A stretch of 64,000 bases of DNA from contig CANTFL010000228.1 of NCBI GenBank assembly GCA_947650285.1, forward strand, positions 1 through 64,000, read 5' to 3'. The position numbers and the translations under genes are program-made. The notes beneath the pieces were generated by a model. It saw only the letters and a list, made by a program, of their open reading frames with translations, was not told where the DNA came from and ran no database searches. Shown here piece after piece: positions 31,206 to 42,169 of this stretch (positions are counted from its first letter, which is position 1; the number at the start of each line of letters is the position of its first letter). Source of the DNA: Hyaloperonospora brassicae. Its lineage: Eukaryota > Oomycota > Peronosporomycetes > Peronosporales > Peronosporaceae.

Positions 31206-33586
31206 TTATGTGCAAAACCCATCCAGAAACGCGAAATGCGGCGCCACTTCGTCGACTGGGAGATGCAGCTGCTGGGCGAGAACCTCAGTCTTTCGCTTGC
31301 TGGAGGCATTTCGCGACCCATTCATCCCGTTCGTCAATGACAGGCGGCGAAAAGTATCCGCGTGATCGAGACACCAGCTCTGGGCCTTACTCGCGATGTT
31401 CCGCATTTCTTGGCGACTGCGTTCGATAGCCTCTGCTGTCCGTGGCTGTCGATCCTGGCTCAGTCGCACACCCGTTTGCTCTCTCGGCGACAAGCAGTTC
31501 CTCTTGATGAACGAATGCTCTAGCAGAATCGCCGCAGGAGGTCGATGCATCGGGTTCTTCTGTAAGCACTGTTCCAAGAAATCGCAAAGCTCCGGGGAGA
31601 ATCGATCGCCATAGTCTCGAAGTCGCGGCGAGGGCTGCTCTTGCACAGCTTGTACAACACCCCAGTAGCCTTCTTTTGCCGGAACAGGTAGCTTTCCAAT
31701 GGCGCAAGCCATGATCGCGAGTCCGAACGACCAGAGATCGGAGGGGTACGAGTACATGCCTCCGCTGATCCTTTCAGGCGCCATGTACCTGGTAGGAGTT
31801 TGCAATGTCAGCTCGGATGCAGCTCGATCGATACAAGCATAGCCAGATTGACGTACAAGAGCGTGCCTGTAAACGTTGTCGCCTTGGCCAAGGTGCTCTC
31901 GAGGTCGCGAGAGATCCCGAAGTCCGATATCTACAGTTCAATCAAAAGGTCAAGCATTTGTTACACATGATGGCATAACAACAGAGCAGGACGCTCGACA
32001 CGGTGCTCACCTTGACTTGACCTTGGTGATTAATGAGCATGTTGCTGAGCTTAATGTCTCGGTGCAACTGGTGGTGCTCATGCAAAAACGCTAGTCCTTT
32101 CAACCCGCACGCAGCAACATTTGCGATCTCCTTTTCCGACAAGCAGCCTTCTTTTCCTCCATCACCTTTGGTAGCAGACTGCACGTAGTCTTCCAGCGAT
32201 CCTCCATCCATGTACTCCAAGACGATCGAGACAGAACCCAGCTCTGGGTTGGTGTACGCGTCGTAGAAAACAACAAGCTCTTCGCATGCTGCTTGAGAAA
32301 CAGACGAGCTTGCCGAGGAAGCAGATGGGGAGGTGGCAGTTGCGAGCGGCACGAAGTTAATATACAGCGACTTGAGTTCGCGCACCATTTGGTGACGCTT
32401 CTTCTGATCGTACACGCGAATGACCTTTACAGCCACCAGGATGAACGTTGGCATGTATAGTGCCTTATAGACCTTGCCACCAGCTCCGTGACCAAGCTCC
32501 TCGAGCATCAGCAAGCAGTCTTTCGTACTGATTGCATCTGTGCTGCTGGATCCAAACTTTTTGCCGCTCGCTTGGCACTGCTTTGAGCTTGCAAAAGGCA
32601 CATTAGCAATACCGCGTGTCTGTCATCCGCAAAAGTTAGTACAAGGGTATCAGTCGATCAGCTGTGAATATCCTTAAGCGTCTCACATCGATCTCGAAGC
32701 CTTGTGTCTGCAGCGTGCCCGTTGCAGAGAAATCAAAAGAAGCTGCCACCGTCTTCGCGTCATGTTTGACCTGTGCAAGATCCAGTCCCAACATCTGTCG
32801 GCCGCCACGACCTCTTGCTACAACGCCAGCTGCATCATCTTCGCAGTAACCTCCATCCACGTCGATCTTCAGTGGCTTCAGTCCAACAGAGCTTAGACCC
32901 AATGCACGTCGTGGAGGTGCTGTCACCTCTACAGTCTCTACATTGACCCGGACATCAATGCCAATGGGACGTCTAGAGACGCGCGAGAGACGAAGCGGTG
33001 CCAAAGGCATTGCTTCAGATGCGGTCTTACTCGGGCGAGGCGAAAGCTCTTCTGCCCGCTGCAGTTTAAGCACTTCTCGCTGCAGTTTCTTCTTATGGCC
33101 GCGACTGACCCCCGCAGCGGCCTCCAAGAACGTATCTACACCCTGCGACGACTGCAACGTCGCTCCTGTGACCTGTTGTCGCTGTGCTTCGTCAACAAAC
33201 AGTCCCAACTCATGAGCGGTTAGCCAGTCGCACACGTCGCAGGTGTTCCATTCCGCAACGTCGCGAGTCGGACGTGGCGCAGCGCCCACAATTTCACCTT
33301 TGGGGGACTGAAGTCGTGACATGTGCTGCCGTTCGTGAAATTGCAAGTTCCCTTTTCGATGTCGGTGCGTGTCGCAGGTGGCACAGTACACGAGGCCGCA
33401 GTCGTGGCAGACCCATTCTGCGCCTTTGCGCTCGCACTCGTCACAGCGCTTCGACGCGACTGACGTTGCACATGAACTGTCCGACGGAGTGTCCGGTGGA
33501 CGTATTGTCACGACTTTGTCCGTCTTCACGTCCGCGTTGTGGGCGCACGCGGCAGTGGCCGCGCGAGGGGTTTTCTTCATGTCCAA
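31206..33586 (-). CDS. B-box zinc finger - SAM - MAPKK-like protein kinase
   Basis: Four exons, 33586-32687, 32619-32011, 31930-31857 and 31788-31206 (721 residues), with introns of 67, 80 and 68 nt and GT-AG ends. Residues about 45-90 are a B-box type zinc finger (CDECERKGAEWVCHDCG...CATC...H..H). Residues about 108-175 are a SAM domain. The C-terminal half is a kinase: LGHGAGGKVYKAL loop, VAVKVIRVY lysine, HRDIKLSN, DFG, and TFTGTLLYMAPER. The activation segment and YMAPERISGG form resemble MAP kinase kinases (STE7). The kinase keeps all catalytic residues. The protein probably acts in a signalling cascade with SAM-mediated oligomerisation. It is divergent from the CobW gene, with 478 bp between start codons. 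Confidence 0.9.
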
Positions 33587-34064
33587 ACAGTGCGATATCT
33601 TTTGGTCGACGGACTGTCAGAACAACTAAACAATAGCAAAACAAACCATTTGGTCTCTTTGACCCGCGCGCGAGTGCTACAGAAAAAGGCCAACTTTTAA
33701 ACTCGATTGATTGGGTCAGACGACAGAAGCAGCTGCGGCCAAAGAAAGAGATCGAGGCGATAGAAACGATATAAAACGTACAGCGACCGTTTGCACGGGT
33801 TACAAGAACAGAGCACACCAGACGCGAACCCATATGGTATCTTCAACGGCCGCCGGGTTTATGCACCAAAGATACTTTTTCTTTGGGATCCCGACAGCGC
33901 AGGCAAATAATTAAAACATATATAGAACACCACCGCACGGTTGAAGAAAAAAACGCAAAAATAGAACGACTACATTAAGAACGTTCTCGGAATTTCGAAG
34001 CGTGCGCTTGTCAACCCATCTCGCCCTTCTGCTTCCGCAACTCCTTCGGTCGAACGGGTCCGTC
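33587..34064. promoter_or_regulatory. Divergent promoter region
   Basis: 478 bp between the start codons of the kinase gene and the CobW-like gene. It is AT-richer than both coding regions. No motif could be assigned with confidence. Confidence 0.45.
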
Positions 34065-35459
34065 ATGTTACTTCTCTCTGTCGCCGCGACGATTCCCCGG
34101 CCGCCTGCAGCCACCGACGACATGTTCCAGGACGCGTCGACTTGCGCCTCGTCTCCTCGACCGCGTCGCGAATTCTATGCGCTTCTCGGCGCTGTGCTGC
34201 TCGCGCTCGTGCTCCTGTCGTTCGCGCTGGCGAATACCGTCGCGTGGTACCGTCAATTACGTCGGACCGACCGTATCCAGCGTAAAACCGACCAAGTAGC
34301 CGCTAAATCGGAGACGATTAACCGACGCACAGCGCCGGCGCCCGTACCAGTCACGATCTTAACTGGCTTTTTAGGGGCTGGGAAGACCACGTTATTGAAC
34401 CGGCTCTTGCTGGCCGAGAAGGCCCTGTTGCTGCCGTGTCGCAACATTTTGGTCCTGGAGAACGAGCTGGGCGCTGTGAGCATCGACCACGCGCTGCTTG
34501 AGACGGGCACGAAGCTCCAGGACACGGACCGAAGCAGTATCTACGTGCTCAAGAATGGCTGCATGTGCTGCTGCCTCGCGCCGGGCGGCAAAGGCACGGG
34601 CGGCGACGAGCTCGAGCGCATTTTGGACTACCTATTGGACCTCGCGGACGAGCAGCGGTTTGAGTATCTGATTGTGGAGACCTCTGGACTTGCGGACCCG
34701 GGACCGATTATTGAAACGTTTTTGAAACTGCGTGCGTCGCGGTTCCGACTGGATGCCGTGGTGACGATCGTCGACGTGAAAGCGACGCAGCGGTATTGGC
34801 ACGAGGCGGAAAAGCGGTTTGTGTTTCCGATCGAGTTGCAGCGCCAGTTGCTGTACGCGGATGTGGTCGTGATGAATAAACTGGATATGGCGACCAAAGA
34901 AGAGTATGCGAGATTGGAGGCGGCTCAGATGGCGATGAACCAAGAAGCTACAGTTTGTAGCTGCATTGACGCGGACGTCGATGTGACCAAGATCTTGAAT
35001 GTCAAGACGTTTGACGCCGTGCGGTTCAAGGCGCAGAGCACATCTGCTACGGAACAAGGCAGTGCAGGTGTGCAGACGCGAGGACTGCATACAGGGGGCA
35101 TCATGACGGTGCACTTTGAGGTGGAACGCGAGGTGGACATTGCTGCGTTTGGCGAGTGGCTTTCGGATGTGGTTACGCAGTATGTGAAAGGAGCTGACGT
35201 GCTGCGAGTGAAGGGCATTCTCGCTGTCACGGGAGATGCGCGAGACCGGCGCTGTGTTGTGCAGGGAGTGCTGGACACGTACACGATCGCGCCTGGATCG
35301 GTGTGGGAGGCTGGCGAGCAGCGCATGTCCCGTCTTGTGCTCATTGGTCAGGGTTTCGACCGGGCTGAGCTTGAGCGTGGCTTCCACAGTTGTCTGGTGG
35401 GAAATGGCAGCAACAATGCGGACGACGGGTTGGAGCAAGAGGACAAGGGCGCAGTCTGA
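34065..35459 (+). CDS. CobW/G3E-family GTPase with N-terminal membrane anchor
   Basis: Single-exon frame, 464 residues from ATG 34065; a second in-frame ATG at 34122 is possible. Upstream codons lack ATG. GTPase motifs are clear: VTILTGFLGAGKTTLLN (P-loop), NELGAVSID, ETSGLADPG, VVMNKLDM (NKxD). The zinc-binding CxCC motif of metallochaperone G3E GTPases is present (NGCMCCCL). The C-terminal CobW_C domain spans about residues 345-450. Family members (CBWD/ZNG1, YjiA, YeiR) deliver zinc or other metals to client enzymes. Unusually, residues about 38-60 form a hydrophobic helix (FYALLGAVLLALVLLSFALA) after a basic patch, so this copy is predicted to be membrane-anchored or targeted to an organelle. 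Confidence 0.9.
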   Translation: MLLLSVAATIPRPPAATDDMFQDASTCASSPRPRREFYALLGAVLLALVLLSFALANTVAWYRQLRRTDRIQRKTDQVAAKSETINRRTAPAPVPVTILTGFLGAGKTTLLNRLLLAEKALLLPCRNILVLENELGAVSIDHALLETGTKLQDTDRSSIYVLKNGCMCCCLAPGGKGTGGDELERILDYLLDLADEQRFEYLIVETSGLADPGPIIETFLKLRASRFRLDAVVTIVDVKATQRYWHEAEKRFVFPIELQRQLLYADVVVMNKLDMATKEEYARLEAAQMAMNQEATVCSCIDADVDVTKILNVKTFDAVRFKAQSTSATEQGSAGVQTRGLHTGGIMTVHFEVEREVDIAAFGEWLSDVVTQYVKGADVLRVKGILAVTGDARDRRCVVQGVLDTYTIAPGSVWEAGEQRMSRLVLIGQGFDRAELERGFHSCLVGNGSNNADDGLEQEDKGAV

Positions 35460-35763
35460 AGACGAAATTCGTGGTCACGCGTTGATGTTCGGTGGGTAAG
35501 AAAAGCAGGTACGAGACGTGGTGCCGCGTCTCAAGAAGAAGAAGAAGAAGAAGAAGTTGAGGCCAAGTGCTGTTTTGCGATTTTTAATGTGAGCGTTTTC
35601 CTCACCCGCGCGCTTGTAACCGATACACAGTCTGCATCAGCGCTCACGTATGTGCTCAGAGTGTGACAGACGGACCGCACGACGCACTTCTCACGGATCC
35701 ATTCCACGCTCACGCAACTGCGATGTCTTTGTTGACTTCGTCTCAGGTCCCGGCCAGTGATTC
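35460..35763. repeat. Convergent 3' region with (AAG)n microsatellite
   Basis: This lies between the stops of the CobW gene (plus) and the first GST gene (minus). It contains about eight AAG units at 35534-35558. Nothing else is recognised. Confidence 0.6.
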
Positions 35764-36432
35764 CTACGCGGTGAGGTCAAACTGCTTGATGAAACCCCTG
35801 AGCGCCTCGTGAATTTCGTCATCAAACGGCTGCGACCGCATGCGAGCCGTCCACGCACACACCTTCGGATACTTCGACAAGTCGTAGCCCATCACCTCGA
35901 GCTGGTCGATCTCGCAGTACGCCGTGTAGTCGGCGATGGTCGGGAAGTCAGTCTGCGCGACGTACTCCTTGACCAAGAGCTTCTCGAGCAGGCCAAACAC
36001 CTTCTCAATGAGCGCGTCTTTCTTCTCGAGTGCAGCCAAATCTTCGGGCGAAGCGGTCTTGAGCTTCTTGGCGAACTCGGGACGCAGCAAGTTGATCGTG
36101 AAGAGCCGCGTGTTGGTGTGGTGCCAGTGCAAGAACTCATTGATCTTCGCGCGCACCTTGAGCTCCTTCGGGTACAAGTCGTCTGGGCCAGTCCAGTCGT
36201 ACTTGTCACACAAGTACTGCAGGATGGCCATGCCTTCCGAAAGCACAAAGTCGTCGTCTTTGATGACTGGCACCAGACCGTTGGGGTTCATGGCGTGAAA
36301 CTCGTCCGACTTGATAAAGTCCGTGCCCGGGTTCACCGTCACGAGGTCATAGTCCACTCCCTTCACCTTGAGCACCCACGCCACGGAACGCGACGGTTGA
36401 CTGACGAGGTTGGCGTAAAGCGTGAGAGGCAT
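35764..36432 (-). CDS. Glutathione S-transferase, intronless
   Basis: 222 residues from ATG 36432. The N-terminal thioredoxin-like domain begins MPLTLYANLVSQPSRSVAWV, with a Ser in the position of the catalytic Ser of theta-type GSTs. It is followed by NGLVPVIKDDDFVLSE (cis-Pro and the glutathione-contact ESE-like turn, here LSEGMAI). The all-helical C-terminal domain contains HWHHTNTR and the conserved N-capping region TIADYTAYCEIDQL. Length fits the family. It probably conjugates glutathione to electrophiles or reduces peroxides in the cytosol. A paralogue with introns lies 366 bp upstream on the same strand. Confidence 0.95.
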   Translation of the reverse strand: MPLTLYANLVSQPSRSVAWVLKVKGVDYDLVTVNPGTDFIKSDEFHAMNPNGLVPVIKDDDFVLSEGMAILQYLCDKYDWTGPDDLYPKELKVRAKINEFLHWHHTNTRLFTINLLRPEFAKKLKTASPEDLAALEKKDALIEKVFGLLEKLLVKEYVAQTDFPTIADYTAYCEIDQLEVMGYDLSKYPKVCAWTARMRSQPFDDEIHEALRGFIKQFDLTA

Positions 36433-36797
36433 GACGGTCCAGTGGTGTCTGAACTGGAGACGGCAAGTTCAGGAATGAGGTCCACACACCCACTTTTTCT
36501 CGCTCGTGGCGATTGTCTCCAGTTCTGGCGAAGCGCAGCAGACCATGATGAGCGGTTACGGAATTCTTTGCGATCAGAGCCACCCGAAGAGACATCGATG
36601 CAGTAACGGCGACGCGGGTGAAGGATGCTCAACAGCATCTCGTCTCATTATAGCACAGGGCGATAGTGGGTGAGCGAGCGGCACCCCGTTTCATCGTGAA
36701 ACGGTCGCGCGAAACGCACGCTGCAAGCTGATCAAGATGTGCTTCGTTCAACTGCAGCCCTCTGCCATCGAACTCATCCCTGCCGCTCGTCCATGGA
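36433..36797. promoter_or_regulatory. GST intergenic region
   Basis: 365 bp between the start of the intronless GST and the end of its paralogue. It must hold the promoter of the former. No specific element recognised. Confidence 0.45.
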
Positions 36798-38049
36798 CTA
36801 CAGCTCGATCGTGTTTTTGACTCGAGCACGCAACCCAGCGTCTTGCAAGAAATCGTCGAGGTCTTTGCGCACGTCGTCGTGGAATGGAAGTTGCTGGCAA
36901 GGTACACAAACACAGTCGAGCATGCGTCCGGCAGTCAGTACCAGTGCTGCAACAAACAACTGCCTGCGCGGCACGACAGCAATAAACGGGTCAGCGAACC
37001 TTCATCCGTGCGATCCAGGCGGCCACTCGTTTATACTTGGCAAAGTCGTAGCCCATCATTTCCAGCTGATCGATCTCACAGTACGCTGCGTAGTCAGCCA
37101 CCGTTGGTGCATCAGTGTGAGCGACGTAGTCGTGATCGAGGAGGAACGACTCCAGCAGCGTCATCTCCTGCTCAATAAGTGCATCTGCGTTGTCCAGATG
37201 TGCTACATCGGCAGGCGAAGCCTTCTTCGTTGCCTTGGCCACGGCTGGACGCACGATCTGCGTTGTGAACAAGCGCGTATTGGTGTGGTGCCAGTGCAGG
37301 AACTCGTCCACCTTGGCACGTATCTGCATGTCAACTGGGCACAAGTCCGTCCAGCCAAACTTCACGGCGACGTACGTCAGGATGGCGTTGCTACAAACAG
37401 CAGAGCCAATTGCCAGTTAGTTGTCGGCACCGCGTCTGGCACTCATGCATCGCAGTCAAACGTGCAGTGAACAGTGAGCGTACCCTTCAAAGAGCAAAAA
37501 GTCATTGTCGCAGAGCACGGGCACGAGCGCGTTGGGGTTCCACGACTTGAACTGGTCCGACTTGATGAGCTTACCGCCAAATTCCACGTGCACGAACTCG
37601 TACTCAACGCCTTTGACCTTCAACACCCATGCAACTGCCATCCGCGACGAGCATCAGACGTTAGACGATACAAACCCCACACACTGCATCAGCCGAACAA
37701 ACGTTGTCGTTCACTTCGTACCTGCGCGACTGGGCTGACTCACCATATTGGCGTACAGTTTGAGCGATTTCGTCGCAGATGATGGCAAAGCCGCCACAAC
37801 ATCATCGTTCTCACTAGCTGCTGCTGCGGTCGGAGCTTTGTTGTCATCACTGGTTGCTGCTGTTGCTGTTGACGCATCAATATCATCCCTGGCTGCTGCT
37901 GCGGTCGGAGAGTCGTGATCATCACTAGCTGCTGCTGTTGTTGTTGCTGGTGCTGCTGCTGTTGTTGAGCTTTTGTTGGCCCGACGTGCGAATCGGTCTC
38001 GCGTCGCACTTGCAATGGCGTACGGTGTCAACAAGCTCCAACCTGCCAT
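36798..38049 (-). CDS. Glutathione S-transferase paralogue with N-terminal extension (four exons)
   Basis: Exons 38049-37722, 37634-37484, 37390-37000 and 36893-36798 give 321 residues. Introns of 87, 93 and 106 nt have GT-AG ends, and phase is kept throughout. From KSLKLYANMVSQPSRAVAWV onward the protein follows the neighbouring intronless GST, including HWHHTNTRLFT and TVADYAAYCEIDQLEMMGYD. Before that sits an extension of about 90 residues. Its first 27 residues (MAGWSLLTPYAIAS...RFARR) could be a mitochondrial or membrane targeting segment, and the rest is Ala/Thr/Asp/Ser-rich and encoded by degenerate GCT/GTT triplet repeats at about 37805-37972. ATG 38049 is the first in-frame ATG after the last upstream non-ATG codons. 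The paralogues arose by duplication with intron loss or gain. Confidence 0.85.
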
Positions 38050-38358
38050 GACGGAGACCACTACGCTTCGGTCAACGAACGAGTCAGTGAGTTGTAGTGC
38101 TTCGCGCAGACGAATTGGATTGTGGCGCTCGCCTGCACAGGTCTCTTCCCATTCGGTCGTGACGGAGCGAGGCACCGCAATCTCATCATTACAGCGTCAT
38201 TCTTCTTGGCAGATGGCCGTTGCCAGCTGCAAAGGTCTTTCAGCACACCACCACACATACCAAGCAACAGTCGGTGATAATGAACACAACGGTGCATGCC
38301 AAGTGAAGACTGTCTTGCTTACCATCGCCGCTACAGGTGCCTACGACGAGTCGTCTGT
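38050..38358. promoter_or_regulatory. Region between GST paralogue and NOA1-like gene
   Basis: 309 bp. It holds the promoter of the GST paralogue and the 3' end of the NOA1-like gene. No motif assigned. Confidence 0.4.
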
Positions 38359-40464
38359 CTAGCGTTTCCACGTTGCACTCTTCGATTCTGACAGCTCGAA
38401 TGGAAACAGCGGTGCGCGCGGAACGACCGAGAGGCCACGACACGTGTGCACAGAGATCTTGCCGCGGTTCAGCGTCCGTTGCGATGCTGTAGTGCCATCG
38501 AGGTCCATGGCTGTCACGGAGAGCCACCCAAAGCCTGGCAACTCGAGCTCTACTACAGTCGTGCGCTTGGGCTTCTTGTGCTTGGACTTCGTCAGCACAC
38601 TGTCGAGCACGTAGTCCTTCAAGTAGACATTCTGCGACTGCATGAGCGGACCAGTGAAACTCAAGGCGTCGAGACCACGTGGCGGTGAGAGAATCCCACC
38701 GGCGTGCTTGATGAACGTGTCTTCGGCGCCTGTCATCAAGCAAAAGGTCGTGATGCAAGGTATAGCACACGTTAGACCCACGCACGTGTACAAGTGCTAG
38801 AGCAAACTTACGTTCAGTGCTGGTGAGGTGGCCAGGCAGCACACCATACCACGATAACAGCAGCGTGTCCTTCTTGCCGTCACTTTCAGCCGCCTCATAG
38901 TCAAAACGCACGAGAGCACCGAGAAATAAACTGCGGCCTGGACGCACACGATACGTCGTGACCTGGACACAGAAGGCAAAGCACAAGGCAAGTTAGCATG
39001 GTTCATCCTATCCGGATCGTTATCGAGTAGTTGATGAGGTAAAATGCATGACGTGCCGGTAATTGCTTTGACGGAAACACAGTCTTCAGTTTGGTAGCGC
39101 CGTCGAGTGCAAGCACTTCGACGAGCTTCTGCCGCTTCGTGTCAGTAATCAGCCCGGGGGTGTCCAGGACGTTGAACGCTTCATTGCGCACCATGACTGG
39201 CACGTACTGGACGGCCAAAGTCGTGCCTGGAAGCGGCGACGTGGTCATCTCTCGATCTTCCTCTGCACTCGTCTCGATCATCTCTGGGTCCTCGCCTGGC
39301 GCAACGTAAAGCTCGCCATATGGAGTCGTAACAGTCGTCTCGCCAGATACTGACGCTCCTTTCTCGTCTTCAGCATTTGCTTCCTCGAGCAAACTGTCGT
39401 CCATGTTGAGCATCCTGGCTGTCTCTTCGTCCTCCAGCTCGGACAAGGACACTTCCGTCATCTTCATGTACTTGCGATGGTTGTGCTGCCACTTGCGATC
39501 GACCAAGTGCGAAAGAAACGAGTTCAGGAACGTCGACTTGCCCACGTTAGCAGCACCTACGACACATATATCGCGACCCTGGCGAAACTTGGCCACGTCT
39601 TCTACAACTTCTTTCATGCCGATCTTCTTCATTGCACTGATCAGGTAGATAGACAGCACATTGTCAATCCCAGCTTTCCTGTGACCGCACGATCGACAGA
39701 CACACACACACATCCATGTCAGTCACAGATGATAGTCTTCATCCTTTTGCCTTTCTCCTCCGTCGCAGCAACACAACATGAAGCATCAGCGCTTACACGG
39801 CCTCCTGCTTGATCCTCCTCATCAGCCGTCGAATGCCCGACTTGGTCGGCACCAGGTCGCCCTTGTTCACCACGAGCATCACTGGTTTGTTCCCAAACAC
39901 GTGACGTGCTTTGGGCAACAAACTTCCCGAAATGTCGAGAATGTCCACGAGCTGAATCATGAGCATATCTTGACTCCGGAGCTCCAGCACGCGCTTCTCG
40001 TACTCAGTGTACGGCATCTTCGCATCAGAGATCTTCCCGTACTGCGTCATCTGGAAACAGCGCTCGCAGCGCAGTCGCTTGAGGTCTTTCAAGTCCTGCA
40101 CGTTGTGCAGGAGCTGCTTGGGAAAGTATCCAATGCCCTTAGGCTCTTCGTACTGCAGCGCAATGCCGCAGCCACAGCACGTCCACTGCTCCATGAGCGA
40201 CACGTGGTTCAAGATCTGGTCGACGGTCACTTGTGGCGCCGTTGCCGTCGGTAGTGCATCTCGTGGCCGCCGATCGAGTGGCTCAGGTGCTCGAGACGAC
40301 GCAGTGGACGAGCCATTGCGGCGGCGAGAGAGCGCGTTGATAGACGTGTGACCACTCGATGGGTGCAGGAGATGCAGAGCAGTGTATGGACGAGCGGCTG
40401 TGCGTGGAGACGGCGCGAAGAAGCCACGCGAGCTGCGGCAGAGCAGCGACCGGAGGGACAGCAT
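38359..40464 (-). CDS. NOA1: NOA1/YqeH-type circularly permuted GTPase, mitochondrial
   Basis: Four exons: 40464-39797, 39678 to about 39053, 38962-38812 and 38729-38359; about 604 residues. The start MLSLRSLLCRSSRGFF.. is an Arg/Ser-rich mitochondrial presequence. A YqeH zinc finger follows (CCGCG...CERCF). The G motifs occur in permuted order: NKGDLVPT (G4) first, then GAANVGKSTFLN (G1), LPGTTL (G2) and DTPGLI (G3), the hallmark of this family. The C-terminal domain contains YRVRPGRSLFLGALVRFDYE. NOA1/YqeH proteins assist small-subunit mitoribosome assembly. Introns 1 and 3 are canonical and phase-consistent. The exon 2/3 junction is not resolved: the best GT donor (39052) is one base out of phase with the clear exon 3 frame. 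Confidence 0.85.
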
Positions 40465-42169
40465 GTTGTGGCCAGTCGATGGCGTGGTGCAATTTGGTGT
40501 GTCGATGATGTGGCACTGGTGTGGACACTCACGTTGCAAGGGACGACGGCCTTGTCGACGTGTATACGCACGTATACGGACCGAGTAGCAAACGGTTTGT
40601 TGTGGATGGTGAGCGTCGAGGTTTTTTCGCATGTTGCGATGTCCAAGTTTTATTTTAAATGTTAGACCAATTTTGAAACTGACAGAGCCATCTCACAAGG
40701 TCTATCGGAACACTGATTGTGATCATTAAGGGCCATTTGATGGGATCTCGTTGACGTTGCTGAGGTAGCAATATATGTCATTTACTGCAGCGACCGAACG
40801 CGAGAAGCGAAGTGCTGTTAGGTCTGGTGTTTGGAGCAATGGCAGACATTGCTACTCAGGAACATCGAAGTGCTATCAGAAAGCGATATGATTGGCACTT
40901 TTGTCAGCGAAGAATGCGAGCGACAGGTACACCGGGAAGTGTAGGGTCGTCACTTGATGGTTCGCATGTTCATTGCAAAAAATGCGAAATGCAAAAGGGA
41001 CCTCGCGATCGGTCACAGCAGAAGTTGGTAGAAGTAGTTTGCCGCTCTCTAGTCTATGTGTGATCAGGACTTGCTAATTTTGCAGTGAGACTCGGAGGTG
41101 GACCATGTGTCTCCAAGTTTAGCTGCACGAGTACAACATGTGGCCAAACGACACATCGCGCGGCGTGGCACAGCTACGATCACATCTGGCTTGTGTCGCG
41201 ATTTTGAGTTGATGCAAACAGAACGAGTTCATGATGACATCGTAAACAGAGATGAATGTGATATAGGTAGGTCGATCATCAATCTTCTTGAAATGTATGT
41301 GTGCATCCACGAAAGGCTTTTTGTAGTGGGTGCGAGACGAACTCGACCTATATGGCTGCGAATAGTAAGCATACGTTTGGTGCTGACGTGCTCTAGAAGG
41401 CGGCAAAAATGTATCCATACCGACACCCAGGAAACGTATGGTAGGATCTGCACCATACCGTAATGACGACCATAAGCTTTCGAAAAAGGCAAGAACGCAA
41501 CCAGCGATGCCACGAGGTCTACGCGACACTGAGGCATAGAAGAGTATATCATACCCTACACGAGAACGACGCTAAAGCCACATCCGTGAGTGCAATATAA
41601 GCGGCGCAACTTCTACCGGATGACGCAGCTTCATCGGGAACAGCATTCCCTGGTAATTTGTGTGACACGAAAAGACGCAGCACCGATCCATCATGTTTGA
41701 CGCATCCGGTCGTAGACAGATAGCGACATATGTGGTACAATGGACAAAGACAGACAAAGAACACGGTTGTCATGAATGGACCATCTTCGAGTTGTTGGTT
41801 CCTGACCTCGTTAGAATGGATACGTTGTCTGCTTGCGTACTCTCGCACTGGTCGTTCCGTGATCGATGCGGCGTGACCATCTCCGCTACCAGCACATCGC
41901 GTCATTACACTCGACTTCTTGTACGCAGACTGCAAGCTGGGAGAAGAACGACGGCTGTACACATAATCCGTAGTCGAACGTGGGTGGCTCTTGGGGATAT
42001 CACTTGCAAAAGTACCGTATCACGAGGCATCATCTGGTTGTGTCTGTGAGTGATGTGTGCACCCACCACTGCTCGAGACATGTCTCGCATTCCTCGATCC
42101 TGACAAGCGACTTGTGAAGTCAGAACGCTTTTCACTCCCTCAACCTCACGCTACTTCCACACCTCTCCC
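40465..42169. other. Intergenic; start of transposon-rich zone
   Basis: No supported gene. Overlapping open frames at 41549-41962 (minus) and 41693-42049 (plus) have no domains. A block at 41862-41921 resembles 43321-43380, suggesting an old duplication. The 60 bp before 42170 resemble the sequence before the intact homologue at 52787 (shared ACTCCCTCAACCTC), so this is the remains of its promoter. Confidence 0.5.

Noticed and set aside
39778..40254. Plus-strand His/Leu-rich frame opposite the NOA1-like gene
   Set aside because: It is antisense to conserved GTPase and zinc-finger codons.
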